Of a DNA stretch of 64,000 bases, positions 50,301-61,882 are shown piece after piece. The stretch covers positions 51,803-115,802 of the forward strand of contig JAIXMR010000090.1 in assembly GCA_025677835.1 (NCBI GenBank), given 5' to 3'. Position numbers and translations under genes: made by a program. How positions within the stretch are numbered: position 1 is the first letter of the stretch; each line of letters begins with the position of its first letter. Source of the DNA: Sporodiniella umbellata (lineage: Eukaryota > Mucoromycota > Mucoromycetes > Mucorales > Rhizopodaceae). Below the pieces are notes generated by a model. It was given only the letters and a program-made list of their open reading frames with translations. It was not told the DNA's origin and made no database searches.

Positions 50301-53300
50301 GTGAGGCCGAATATCGTGATGAAGTATGAATAGTCAAGAGAAATGAGGAAAAACACAAAACTTAATTTTTTTTTAGTATTCTCCAGTTTTTCATTTTACT
50401 TCTAGTCTCGCTCAGGTAACAATCGAGTTGGGCGATTCTTACACATATCGTAAGGAGCTCTGTACTCGGCTTTATCAAAGTGCACGCAAATGGCTTCAAA
50501 TGGCTTTAGTACGTTCACCAAGCGAAATATCTGCCCATTTACAGGATTACCTTTCTGAATTCAACAAATATGCAACAGGCACTTATAACGACGTAGTACA
50601 TATGGGTCGGTCATTGGCTCTAGAGATCGGAAAAGCCTCACCCAAGAACGAGTTGACTATTGGTAAGTTTATTTTTTTTGGTAGAAAAAGTGAATTGATA
50701 AACTTACCCAAACTATTTAGACTTCACACCTAGCGTCCCTTCAGTTTTTCCTGATGAATCTTCCAATTTCCTTCACGGGTTTAGAGATAAAAACATTTAC
50801 TCTGGTGAAGTTAGAGGCATGGAATATCTTATGGCACTCCGTGAGGGACTCTGCGATACCGACCAAGCACGTTTTATGACTCAAGAATTGGAGCGTCTTT
50901 TACAAGATGCAAATGACGAGCGTGAAATTCCTATAGAATATTTGCACAAGGTGATGCATCGCTCGGCAGCGTATGTAATTGCCATCCCCAAATTGAATAT
51001 GGATATTGTTCGCTATTTGGTACGCCTTCCTGTATATATCTTTACGTCTCAATCCATTGAAGTTGGTACTACTGTGTGGAATTGGATGATCGTTGAAAGG
51101 CCGGAAATAGAAACTAAGCTAATGATCGAAATGGCTAATATGTGGTCTTGGACACAAACCCAGCGCAAAGGTCTCTTCTCCCCTTCATTAAAGTATAGTA
51201 TCAGGCCTTTTTTTTTTTAAAAAAAAGAAAAAAACATCTAACAGACAAAAAATAGTGCGAAGCATCCATTTTCTAGTAAAATGACATATGCTCCTTCAGA
51301 TAAAGCCATCCGGGACACAAATCTTCGTAACGCATTTATACTGCTTTCACCTCATTCTACCTGGATTAAGTTTTTAAGTAATCGATTTTATGTGATACGC
51401 CACAAAAGTAAACATTTGGTTTATTTGCTTGTCTCTTTGCTGGAAAAGTGTTTCAAAAATGCACATTTAATGAGTACGCACTCTATGGCTAGATATCCTC
51501 GCTTTTCTTTGCTTCACCTGGGACTCAAAGTACTTCAATCAACACGTATGGAAGCTTTGAAGGAGTACAAGTTTAGATCGTCCGTATACAGTGCAGCCTT
51601 TGACTGGTTTCATCAACCACCTCAGTAAGTAATCTGCTGCTATTGTTATTAAAGTACTCATAAGCATTCTTGTTTTAGGTGGCACTACGGAGCCAGAAAA
51701 AGCTTAGCACTGATGGAATATAAGCTTCTAACCGACTTCTATATGACAGCTATGGGAGACACTCCTTCCTTGAGTCATAGAGTTACGTGTTTCCATGAAG
51801 ACCCTCAGTCGCCCATGAACCACATGTTCCTGCATGATAAGACGAAAGATGAAGTGATAAGACAGCATAAAAACGTTCATAAGCTCCTTTTGTTATTTAT
51901 CGAAAGCGAGCTTGCTAAGCTCTCAGTTTGGTCTAACCCTCTCAATACTGTTGGAGGTACTTCAAATTTCGTTGGTAATACAGAAAAATCGATGGCCTCT
52001 GACGTAAGGAAAAACAAAAAATGATTTAAAACAGTTGTACTTATATACTCTCAAACATTAGGATTCATGGAAAGAAATGGTTCGTGTTGCTTGGAAGGTA
52101 TCTCCTCAGCTTGCAGTTCGAATGAATGCACGTTTTGTCCAGCCTGCTGTACGTCGAGAGCTATACCAACGTATATCTAACAATACATTGGATGTTGTTC
52201 ATGTACCTGAAGCTCTTGAAATTCTATTGGGTGACCAACTTTTGACTTCAAGCCAGATAAATCTTCAACATCTGCACTACTGGGCCCCTGTGGCAGCTAT
52301 CACGGCTGCTCAGTACTTCTTACCAGCCTATAACAATCATCCGCTAGTTCTCCAATATGCTATGCGTACCCTGGAGTACCACCCAGTTGATAACGTCTTT
52401 TTCTATATCCCTCAAATAGTTCAAGCACTTCGTTACGATCAGCTAGGTTACGTTGAAAAATATATTTTGGAGGCTGGCCAAACATCACAGCTATTTGCTC
52501 ATCAAATTATTTGGAATATGCAGGCAAACTTTTTTGTTGATGCAGACAAAGGATGTCAGAAACCAGATGTCTTGAAACCAACACTGGAAAGAATTATTGA
52601 TCGATTGGCGGCATCATTTAAGGGTGAAGACAGAGCCTTTTATGAAAGGGAGTTCAAGTTCTTTGGTGAAGTGACGGCCATTTCTGGGCACTTGAAAGAA
52701 TATATCAAGTTTGGTCAAACTGAAAAGAAACCGTTACAGAAGGTGATTGTCAAATAGAACTTGTGAATATAAACAATTGTTGCTAATCTCTCGCTTTTTC
52801 TTTCTTTTAATAGAAACGTCTAGATGAAGAGTTGGCAAAAATCAATGTGGATGTTGGTGTTTATTTACCGAGTAACCCTGATGGTCACGTGTTGGACATT
52901 GACCGCCAGTCTGGTAGACCACTTCAAAGTCATGCCAAAGCGCCCTTCATGGCGTCTTTCTTGATTGAAAAACAGTTAGAAGGATATATTGAGCGCCGTA
53001 CTACTCAAATATGGCAAGCTGCTATTTTCAAAGTTGGAGACGACTGTCGACAGGATGTGCTGGCACTACAGCTGATTGCAGTCTTCAAGAATATATTTAC
53101 AAATGTTGGGTTGGACTTGTATGTTTATCCTTATCGAGTAGTTGCCACTGCTCCAGGAAGAGGCGTCATTGACGTTATTCCTCGCTCCATTTCTCGCGAT
53201 CAATTGGGCCGGGAAAAAGTGAATAGCTTATACGATTATTTTGTTGCAAAATATGGGGGTCCAGATTCTATTGCCTTCCAGCGTGCTCGTATTAATTTTG

Positions 53301-53791
53301 TTCAAAGTGTGGCGGCTTACTCCGTTATCTCCTATCTACTACAGTTCAAGGATCGCCACAACGGAAACATTATGCTGGACGACGATGGTCATATCATACA
53401 TATTGACTTTGGATTTATTTTTGATATTGCGCCTGGAGGCATCACGTTTGAAAGTTCGCCTTTCAAGCTTACATCTGAGATGATACAGGTGATGGGTGGT
53501 GGATCAGAGGAGCAAGCGTTCAGACAGTTCTCAGAACTAGTTATCAAAGCCTACCTAGCCTCTCGGCCCTATGCTGAGTTGATCATGCAGCTAGTGTCGC
53601 TAATGCTTCAATCAGGTCTTCCTTGTTTCAAGGGAGAGACACTTAAACGCATGCGTACGAGATTTCAAACCGAAAAAACGGACCGAGCAGCTGCTGACTT
53701 TATGCTGATGCGTATCAAAGATTCGTTCGCTAATCAGCGTACGGTGTTGTATGATTACTTCCAAAAATTAACAAACGGAATTCCTTACTAA
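47347..53791 (+). CDS. STT4: phosphatidylinositol 4-kinase, type III alpha
   Basis: Makes PI4P at the plasma membrane. Thirteen exons: 47347-47662, 47727-47870, 47915-48447, 48500-48648, 48726-49083, 49138-49329, 49409-50323, 50377-50662, 50721-51192, 51256-51624, 51679-52003, 52062-52742, 52814-53791; 1905 residues, against about 1900 in yeast Stt4. A long helical solenoid is followed by the PIK accessory domain (about residues 1250-1550; for example LEYHPVDNVFFYIPQIVQALRYD) and the C-terminal kinase: lysine in AAIFKVGDDCRQD, catalytic loop KDRHNGNIM, and HIDFGFIFD with the DFG. The start codon is the first ATG in frame (MDLHSKILLG). For exon 10 two acceptors keep the frame; I took the earlier, which adds NAKHPFSS. 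All motifs look active. Confidence 0.96.
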
Positions 53792-53832
53792 ATAACTACA
53801 CTATAAAAATAAATTTATTGTTTCAAAAAAAA

Positions 53833-54671
53833 TTACTTTCTTTGCTTTTGAGCAAGGAAATCAGAGTATTCTTGATAAGGACCCTTAACGAATTCAGATT
53901 CTTCCCAAAGGTCGGGAGTCAAGAAACCGTAGGTGTTACCAATGGCAGCAAAGGTGGCCTTGACAAAGTTACCGAGAGTACGGGTGGAACCAGTGGAGGA
54001 GGTGTAACAATCAGAGATACCAGCCAATTGCAATACACGCTTAGCGGTGGGAGAGGCGACAATACCAGTACCACGGGGAGCAGGCACTAAACGGGCCATG
54101 ACGGAACCACAGCGACCAGAAACCTTACAGGGAACAGTGTGAGGTTCACCCAAGTTGGTACCCCAATAACCACGACGAACGGGGATAATGGCGAGCTTGG
54201 CAAGGATGATACCACCGCGGATAGCAGTAGCAACTTCCTTAGCGCACTTGACACCTAAACCAACGTGTCCGTTTTCGTCACCAATGACAACAAAGGCCTT
54301 GAAACGGGTACGTTGACCAGCAGTAGTTTGCTTCTGGACAGGCATGATCTTCATGACTTGATCAGTCAATTTAGGAAGGAAGAAATCGACGATTTGATAC
54401 TCCTTGATGGGGAGAGAGAAGAGGTAGATTTCTTCGATAGACTTGATCTTGTTAGCCTTGACGAGACGACCGAGCTTGGTTACAGGAACCCACTCGTTCT
54501 TTTCTTCGCCACGACGTCCGCGAGCAGGACGACCACCACGTCCACGTCCACGTCCAAAACCACCACGTCCTAATTCCTTTTGTCAATTCCCCAATCTCAT
54601 TTGAAGCCGAATCTCTAATTTTTATTCACTTATTTACCACGAGAAGCACCGGCCGTTGCAGAATCAGCCAT
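53833..54671 (-). CDS. RPS2: 40S ribosomal protein uS5 (S2)
   Basis: Two exons, 54671-54638 and 54569-53833; 256 residues. uS5 sits near the mRNA entry channel of the small subunit and affects decoding fidelity. A Gly/Arg-rich N-terminus with RGRGRGG repeats, a likely target of arginine methylation, leads to [15 protein letters not shown]. The S5 double-stranded RNA-binding motif follows ([29 protein letters not shown]), then the C-terminal domain ([34 protein letters not shown]). The first exon has only 34 nt, a usual layout for fungal ribosomal genes. The stop codon is 41 bp from that of STT4 on the other strand. Confidence 0.97.
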
Positions 54672-56060
54672 ACTACAAAAACATCCATCCATCAGTCATC
54701 TATTATGTTGCATAATTTATAGGGTTACTCACTTTAATAAAATTAATGAAGAAAGAATTCATCAGTATACACCTTCTATGTGTTTATAAGAGCTACTCGG
54801 ACTAACGTCGGACATCAATTTTCCGGATCCGGTATTATCCAATCAACTCTAGCAAATGCTTCCTACATAAACCGTTGTATTAAGTAGTCAATTCAGACCG
54901 TTGTTTATGGATTTAGAGCAATCATTATATCAGGTTTGGTCTTTGAGACCCAATAGATATGAAAAAGACAACAAACTTCTTTGCCCACTGTACAATGCTG
55001 AGTATGTCCACTTTGCTCTTTGCATTTCAAACTAGTTACTTTGAAAGTTCCGAGAATTATGGGAAGGTATAATGTAGGTGCCTATTCCCACCATACTTAG
55101 TGCTTATTGGAGTGTGTCTAAGTGCTGCACAAGGATGGTTGAATGATAAAGTCATACCTTAAGACACATGTTTGTTTGTTTAAAACGCTTCCGTAGGCAG
55201 TGAAGCCGCTTTGTATCCACTCTTTCTCTCCCCTGCTCTTATCCACTTTTGAAAAGCTACATGTTTCCTTTTTGCTAGAAAAACAGATATTTAGAGCTCA
55301 TAAAGCTCTCCTGCTGCCCAAACATAATTGGTCGCGCCACCAAACTTGTCACACGACCGGCTGCTTCTAGAATAGGGTGTCTGACAAACATCGATCAGTA
55401 GTCAAACCTGCTGCTTCAATCAGAACTACAACTTTCCTTAAAAATCATTAGGAGCTTTTTTAGTACTTATCAAATGTTATGCTTTGCTGCCCAGTATTAA
55501 AGCTCTTTTCCTACAAGCCTCACAAGACGTGTTCTTCAATAGCCTTGACTTTTTCGAAATGAGTCTAAACGTCAGACCAGCGTTGCTAACTGCCCTGAAA
55601 CTTTCAGTTTATGGTGCATTCCGTTTCTATTTTGAGAAAGACAGTTTGAGGGAATCTTTTGAAAACTCACATACAGATACAGCAAACCAATAGTCGTTGC
55701 AAAGCTTTGGTCTCGTGCGGTTCTGTTTCCAGATTGTATCTGCAGATTTTATTAAAGGCGGTATACAGAGATTCATATGTGTGTGTGTTCTGGTCGTCAG
55801 ATCCAGATACTGAGTAATTCTTGTACAAACATTAGTATGCTTTAGCATCGTCCGTAAGCTTTATGGGAAATAAGAATATTACTTTTTATATAATAACAAG
55901 CTAAAGAAGCTTTATAGTCGCTGTAAGTCTATCCAATACATTTTAAACGTCACTCAAGTATCACAGCGAAAACAATAAAGTTGCTAAATACAAATATTTC
56001 AACTGTTTTTTCTTTGTTCTTTTTTCTCAAAAAAATAAATAAATAAAAAAGGTCTAATAT
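54672..56060. other. intergenic, divergent promoters
   Basis: 1.39 kb between uS5 (leftward) and the DUF202 gene (rightward). Contains a TATTTATA-like A/T region just upstream of the uS5 start; no protein-like frame, and no tRNA fold that I could recognise. Confidence 0.55.
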
Positions 56061-56614
56061 ATGGGTGAGCGCCAACCTCTTCTATCACAAGCCAGTAGTA
56101 GCTATAGCTCGGTGAGCACAAGAACCAAAAGTTGCATCCAAAAAACTTTAGATCGTTTATCGACATCCATCTATTTAGAAAATACTCTAGCAGTAGCTAG
56201 AGATCATTTAGGTACGTTGTTTTCATACAAGAAAAAAGCCCCTCACTAAATTCCTAATGGCACAGCCAATGAGCGAACGTTTTTAGCCTGGGTTAGAACT
56301 AGTTTATCTACAATATCTGTTGGAATCGGTAATAACATTTCTTTTTAATATCAAGAAGCGTATCCTAACACTCTTTTGCAGCCTTAACGCAGCTTTTTCG
56401 ATTGGATAAAGACAATAAAACAGGAAGGCCTCTGGGGATGCTGTTTGTGATAGTGGGAATGATGTATATGCTCTTTGCCTGTACAAGATACTTTCATTCC
56501 CAGTCAGCCTTAATTCGTGGCTACTTTCCTGCCAGCCAAAGCATTATAATCACTACATCACTCGTAACTTTGACATCTCTAATCCTTGTTCTAGCGCTGA
56601 TTCTTTCACATTAA
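56061..56614 (+). CDS. DUF202-family small membrane protein
   Basis: Three exons: 56061-56211, 56266-56328, 56382-56614; 148 residues. A hydrophilic N-terminus of about 50 residues starts MGERQPLLS. The DUF202 signature ANERTFLAWVRTSL leads into a first membrane segment (STISVGIALTQLF), and two more follow (LGMLFVIVGMMYMLFA and SIIITTSLVTLTSLILVLALIL). DUF202 is the membrane module found in yeast vacuolar transporter chaperone Vtc1 and in stand-alone fungal proteins. This one has no SPX or VTC catalytic part. The N-terminal PLLS motif could be a di-leucine sorting signal to the vacuole. Exact function unknown. Confidence 0.88.
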
Positions 56615-56769
56615 CTCTGTGAGATAACAAAGCGTTAAATTAACAAAGTTTATGATATATCATGAAAGAAAGATCTCAGGCGTTTCAGAGTCCATTTGCT
56701 CCTACGAAATTAACAAGTGCTGACTTTAGTTCTCCGCAATTTTTTCTCTTTCTTCCTTAAACTTTCAAA

Positions 56770-57209
56770 ATGAAAAAAGACAATCGCACGGTAAAGCGAA
56801 TTTATACCTATTGTTGGCTCTTTGTTTTGCTTTTTATTTCCTTTTGAATCTTTACTCAGGCCTTTATTTTCTTTTTTTTTTTTTTTTTTGTGTTCAATAG
56901 GATATTACACGTTCTGAAGCTTTAGCAAAAGTCACTTTAGAGATTGGAAATCTATGTAAATTATTGACAAACGCGGTAGAGCATCTTGACCCTCATGTTG
57001 GCGAACAACCAGAATCGTCCAAAAAAAGAGTCCGTAAAGAAAAGCGCGATCCAGAGCTCCCCAAGAAGCCTACTACAAGTTATTTTTACTATTGTAGCTC
57101 CATCCGTTCTTCTTTAAACGAAGAATTGCCGGAAGAGAACATGTTGGCAAAAGCTAAAGTTTTAGGCGAACGATGGAGAAGCCTCTCTGATAAACAAAAA
57201 AAGGTTAGA

Positions 57210-57241
<32 letters not shown>

Positions 57242-57761
57242 GAAAAAAACAAAACAAAACAAAACAAAAACAATAACCAACATTGTGTAGCCTTTCGTCG
57301 AGTTAGCTGCTAAGGACAAGAAGAGGTACGAAAGTGAAATGGATGACTACATGAAGACCCACCCTGCCTCAAAGAAGTTGAAATCAGAGAAAGTCGAAAA
57401 AAAAGAGAGTTCATTGACTGAAAAACTAAGCAACCAGAGTAGTTCCTCTGACAGTAGTAGCGATAGCACCAGCTCTGATGACAGTAGCTCTGATGACAGT
57501 AGTTCTGATGAGGAGGAAGAGCAGCTTGAAAACGGAAAGAGTGTTAAAAATGACCAAGATGGTCCTGGAGATAAGAAAGGTTCCGATAGCTCTGACAGTT
57601 CCGATAGCTCTGATAGTTCTGATAGCTCTGATAGCTCTGATAGCTCTGATAGCTCTGACGAAAGTTCTGATGACGACGAAAAGAAATCAGATAAAGAAAG
57701 TAGCTCTGATGATAGCGATTCCGACAGCAGCAGTAGCAGTAGCTCTTCTGATGAAGAATAA
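56770..57761 (+). CDS. HMG-box protein with acidic Ser/Asp tail
   Basis: Three exons: 56770-56790 (seven codons), 56901-57203, 57291-57761; 264 residues. A helical N-terminal part (SEALAKVTLEIGNLCKLL) precedes a basic stretch (KKRVRKEKRDPELPKKP) and one HMG box (PTTSYFYYCSSIRSSL to KRYESEMDDYMK). The tail of about 120 residues is almost all Ser, Asp, Glu and Lys, with an SDS array encoded by a 9-bp repeat. Single HMG boxes bend DNA or bind nucleosomes; acidic tails often contact histones, and SD repeats are typical casein kinase 2 targets. Nuclear role inferred. The stop is 10 bp from that of the convergent gene at 57772. Confidence 0.88.
57582..57659 (+). repeat. 9-bp coding minisatellite (SDS repeats)
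   Basis: Eight and a half copies of TCYGAYAGY in frame, encoding Ser-Asp-Ser, in the acidic tail of the HMG-box protein. The near-identity of the last four copies suggests recent slippage. Confidence 0.9.
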
Positions 57762-57771
57762 AAAAAAAGTA

Positions 57772-59115
57772 TTATTTCTTTCGTTTATTATTATGTTCTT
57801 CCTCATTCAAAGAACTAGCAGGTCGCTTTTTAGTTTGCTCATCTTCATCCGGTATCTCTGGCATGAGAAGGGAACCATCACCAGGATACTTATAAAGAGA
57901 GGTACTATTTGTGCTCTAAAAAAAGAAAAATGATAATAGTTACTTTCTTTGTTTTGTGGGTTTTTTTCTTGTTTTACTGTATCAAGTGTCGGTGTATCCA
58001 TTGTATCTAATATCATATGAATGAAATCACCCATGTTTTTTTCGAATCGCTCTAACGGAAAGCGCTGTGCCAGTTTTTCAAAATGAGATTGGAGGCTCCC
58101 ATCAACATTTAGGAGCTATATATCATTAGAGTCCGTAAAAAGTTTTTCTTTAAGTGCCAAACGAAAAAAGAAACTTACATCTTTCTCCCGTTCCCTCACT
58201 TGTGTATTGAATAAGTACATAGTTCGAGTTTTCGGAAATAGCAAATGGTGATCTGCTGCACGCACTCCCCATACATCTACCTCTTGTTGCTCGTCATCTT
58301 CGTATTCTTCCTCATCCTCTTCTTCAACATCTCCATATGAAAATATCTCATGTATAGCTTCCAGACCTTCCTGACCGTCGCACAGATAGCTCTCAATTGC
58401 AGCCTGTGTAAGTAACTCTAAAAAGAGATCATACCATTTAGCAGGCATGCCCCCTCCCATCACTTTTTGCCCTGCAAAAATCATTGGCTTAACTTCGCTT
58501 TCACCCTCTAAAATTCGTCGAAGCATATCTGCACTCGTTCTCATAAAAGTAGGGATTGCTTCAATCAACCCTGTAGAAGGTGGGTGGGGTAAAGTTGGTA
58601 AACTACATCCAAAGCAAGATTGCACTCGATGTCGTCTACAAAAAGCTGGCTTAATAGCTCGATTAAAAACGTTGCCCTCGGAAATCGCTTGTGAACGGTG
58701 ACGATGGCGGCGGTGTTGAGCAGGATCCTGTCCATCAAAACGGCCAAAAACCAGGTTTGTCAGTTGACAAACGTGAAGACGCTGCTCGAAATGACAATCG
58801 TGTTTAAACAAAAGCGGCTTTTGACATTGATTCGAAAGGACGCCTAGAAAAACTTTAAGTAATCCAAGTTGCTGCATGTATGCAACCTTTTACGATGGAT
58901 TCAACTGCATTTTTGTCTTGCTCTGCCTTATTTGCTGATTCGATCCATCTTTTTTTTCGTTCTTTTAGTATTTCCTGTTCCTTAGGCAAAGGAGATGAAA
59001 GCTCTAGCAATTCTATGCTAGCCTGCTTTAGTCGAGATTGTATGGAAAGGTAGAGCAAATAATCAAGAATAATCTTGTTTGTTGATGGTCCTTTTTCATT
59101 ACTCAGTTTATTCAT
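57772..59115 (-). CDS. unrecognised protein with acidic segment and basic C-terminus
   Basis: Four exons: 59115-58887, 58843-58179, 58115-57978, 57915-57772; 391 residues. I do not recognise the family. The N-terminal 75 residues are helical and charged. The middle is rich in Cys and His (NQCQKPLLFKHDC, HRRHRHRSQ, FCRRHRVQSCFGC), which could bind metal, and is followed by a long hydrophobic-helical part (PAKWYDLFLELLTQAAIESYL). An acidic run (VEEEDEEEYEDDEQQE) and a C-terminus with KKRP and NNKRKK suggest a nuclear protein. Exon 2 also has a long overlapping frame in another phase; the phase used here is the one that splices cleanly at both ends. Confidence 0.75.
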
Positions 59116-59161
59116 CTTTTTGGGAACACCAAAAAGATAAAAGAAAGAAGGAAAAAATTAA

Positions 59162-59887
59162 TCAAAGTTTTTTTTTACAAAGCCGAGTGAACCATTGGAA
59201 AAGAATAGACATTATACAGGTAATTAAATAATACAGAAAAATAGTCTTGTCTTTGGAAACAGTGTTGGGCTCTTCGTTTTCTACTAAACATTCTTTTACG
59301 GGAAACTCTGGTAAATAATTGACCTGCATAACATTTGGATTAAACCGAACAACTTTGTTTCCTGGGTCAGATGCACACTTTGACCAGAATCGTCTAGATC
59401 CGTACATATTCAATGCAGTTTTTGATTTGGTTGGGGTGATAATTGGTTGCGAATTTATCATGTTGTTCATATACATTGGTCCATATAACCCTACATAATC
59501 AGGGCGTGTTAGCGTGTAATTGTTGGGGATTTTTTTTTTACATATAACATCAGCTCCCTTTTGCCTTATAAACGTTTATTGTTAGATCATATAAAGCTCT
59601 TTTGTTATGAATCAACCTTACCAATTCAATACACATGGGCTTATAAGAGCATTTTTTTGTCCCAAATCCTTACTACAAAGCCTTGTTACTTGTCTCCAAA
59701 TAATATTTTGATATCTTGTCTGTTTCTGTCTTTTTATTGTTAACTTTCTATACACAGACTCTGTCTGTATTTGCGATAGCTCATATATCGTCTTGCTTAT
59801 CTCCTGTTTAGTTTCTTTGTATGTCAACAAAAGCTCAGGTAGAGTCCATTGGTGTGATAAGTAATCAACAGAGATACAATCCACCAT
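59162..59887 (-). CDS. small protein with WLYGP motif and C-terminal membrane anchor
   Basis: Three exons: 59887-59622, 59564-59542 (23-nt micro-exon), 59490-59162; the total of 618 nt gives 205 residues. Without the micro-exon the flanking exons are out of frame; with it they join as LNWQKGADVIWLYGP. The N-terminal half (DYLSHQWTLPELLLTYKET, RYQNIIWRQVTRL) faintly resembles the fungal AreA-N/DUF1752 region, which often has a WLYGP-like motif further on; this is from memory and unverified. A hydrophobic stretch near the end (FLYYLITCIMSILFQWF) followed by Arg/Lys looks like a tail anchor. An upstream ATG at 60040 is in frame but its extension is low complexity, so I start at 59887. Confidence 0.65.
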
Positions 59888-60098
59888 CCCCAAGAAAAAT
59901 TTGAAAGAAAAGTAAAAGTTGTGGGGAGAGTACCTATTTTTCTTTTTCTTTTTAAAGTTTCTATGGTTCATAACGCAATCCTCTGACGCGTTTTTCTCAC
60001 CCTTTTCCTTTTGAAAAGGTTGCAGTTTGATGGTTGCCACATGATTTGAATGTCAGTTGAGCCTTTTTTTTTTTTGAACCTTTTCCCTTTTTTTTATA

Positions 60099-60698
60099 AT
60101 GCCTGCCGATTCACAAAAGCAACCACCACAGCCTCGAGATGCAAGACTTATATCACTTATCTTGCAGTCCTTAGGTGTTGAAGATTACGATCCTAAGGTT
60201 GTTCATCAACTGCTTGAATTTGCTCATAGTAATTTAATCAACTAGGCAATCTTTAAAGACTAATCAATTTCAAGGATATACAACCGATGTATTACAGGAT
60301 TCACTTGTATATGCTGAGCATGCCAACAAAAGCGACATTGACTTGGACGACATCCAGCTTGCCATTCAGGGGCGTGTGAATCATTCCTTCACAGCGCCGC
60401 CACCCAAAGAGTTTTTATTGGGACTGGCACAAGAAAAAAACAAAGCGCCTTTGCCACTTATTCCCGAAAAATATGGTATTCGCTTACCTGCAGAAAAGCA
60501 CTGCTTAACAGGCATTAACTTTTCGATTGTCCCTGATGTAAACAAAAGTAATGCACAACGTATGTATCTGATCCATTTAACTAGGCTCCACCTAAACAAT
60601 CAACACTGGAAACACAACCCACTACGGATACACAAGAAAGTATGGAGATGTCAATTGATAAACGTATCAGAGACGAAGACGATGACTATGACTATTAA
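60099..60698 (+). CDS. TAF9: TFIID/SAGA subunit TAF9
   Basis: Three exons: 60099-60228, 60275-60537, 60585-60698; 168 residues. The N-terminal histone fold of TAF9 is clear: PRDARLISLILQSLGVEDYDP, VVHQLLEFAHRYTTDVLQDSLVYAEHA, DIDLDDIQLAIQGRVNHSFT. Next comes the conserved PPPKEFLLGLAQEKNK and LPLIPEKYGIRLPAEKHCLTG block. TAF9 pairs with TAF6 in TFIID and SAGA. The last exon is read in the frame ending RIRDEDDDYDY, which matches the acidic end of homologues, using a GTAAAC donor at 60538. The stop codon is only 4 bp from that of the convergent RNase T2 gene. Confidence 0.94.
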
Positions 60699-60702
60699 TT
60701 CT

Positions 60703-61616
60703 TTATTTGACTGGGAAATAAACTGCACCACGACATGTACCCTGGCGTGTAGCATCTGTGATAGCATAGGTGTCCTTCCCTTTCACGTAAAAATAAAGGC
60801 TCACTTCAGTAAGAGTACCGGAGCGATCGCAATCAAGTATTGGACGTGCGCCAAGATAAGATTTGATGGCGTCCGCAAAAGTATTAACGTTGTATGTATT
60901 GCCTGGAAGAACACCGTTCAAACTAAGGGCACCGTAAACATCGTATTGATCACGAAGATCGTTCACTTTCTACGTTAAAGATAAGTAGCTGTAGATGAAA
61001 GAGTTCCCTTACGTTAAAGTATTCAATAATTTCCTGGTATTTTACGTAAGATGGCCCATAGCAGGTGGGTCGCAGAGTGCTTACGCACGTGCCGTGCTTG
61101 TTCCACTCATGGGACCAAAACCTAAGAAAAGAGTAGGTGAGCGGGTCTTCTATTGGCTACTGAAAAGGCTTACCAGTTGTTGTTTCGGTTGTTACTAGGC
61201 CAAAATACATTCATACGATTATAAAGTGTGCCATTTTGAGAGCGAATAATTGAGCTAATAGAGTTTGTCATTCGGCTTCGATCACACCCATTTCGTGGAG
61301 CATATCTGCCCTCGCACGTGTCTGGCCAAAGACCTAAAGCATTATAAGAAACATAGCTTAAAATCCAAACATACCATGAATTGTGAATTCGTCAGAAGGT
61401 CCATAGCCAGGACTCCATTGTAAGGTTAGAGCCACTAAGCCATACTTGGGAGAACAACAAGAATCCACTTTTCCTGACCAGTGACAAGATAAGACATTTG
61501 CTGAGGACGTTTCCGTTTAATTAGTATGTAACAATCTTATAAGCCTGTTACTTACGATTGCATACTTGGGCTGTAACAGAAGCTATCAAACTCACTAATA
61601 TTAAGATGTGTTTCAT
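60703..61616 (-). CDS. secreted ribonuclease T2
   Basis: Five exons: 61616-61556, 61500-61375, 61333-61174, 61121-61013, 60969-60703; 240 residues. An N-terminal signal peptide ([17 protein letters not shown]) precedes a mature enzyme with paired cysteines (SCCSPKYG). The two catalytic segments are intact: CAS I FTIHGLWPDTC and [17 protein letters not shown], each with its histidine. The C-terminal part ([25 protein letters not shown]) is like that of Rhizopus RNase Rh, the founding fungal member, as I recall it. Base-nonspecific cleavage of RNA for nutrient scavenging is expected. Intron 2 splits the codon after FTIH. Confidence 0.95.
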
Positions 61617-61882
61617 GAAACTTAAACAGAACTATAGGAAAAAATAAAACAGAATACAGAAAGTGAGAAGAAAAACAAAAAGAATAGATAAGCCAAGATA
61701 AAGATTTTCCTTTATAAACTGAGTTGACACTGAAGATTTATAAATATAAAAAAATTCACACAGTATTCTCTATCGCATCCTGCCTTTTTTTGTTTTGGCG
61801 TTTCCAAAGAATTCATGTGGTTTCATTTATTGTTACGCAAAAAGCATATATTTACATTGAAGTTGGGGGGTGGATCTTTTTC

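Noticed and set aside
55484..55693. 69-codon plus-strand frame in the gap after uS5
   Set aside because: Composition is not clearly protein-like, no splice partners and no recognisable motif.
58565..58747. Overlapping minus-strand frame in the unknown 391-residue gene, protein-like in composition
   Set aside because: It does not connect to any splice site in phase, whereas the other frame splices cleanly at both ends of the exon.
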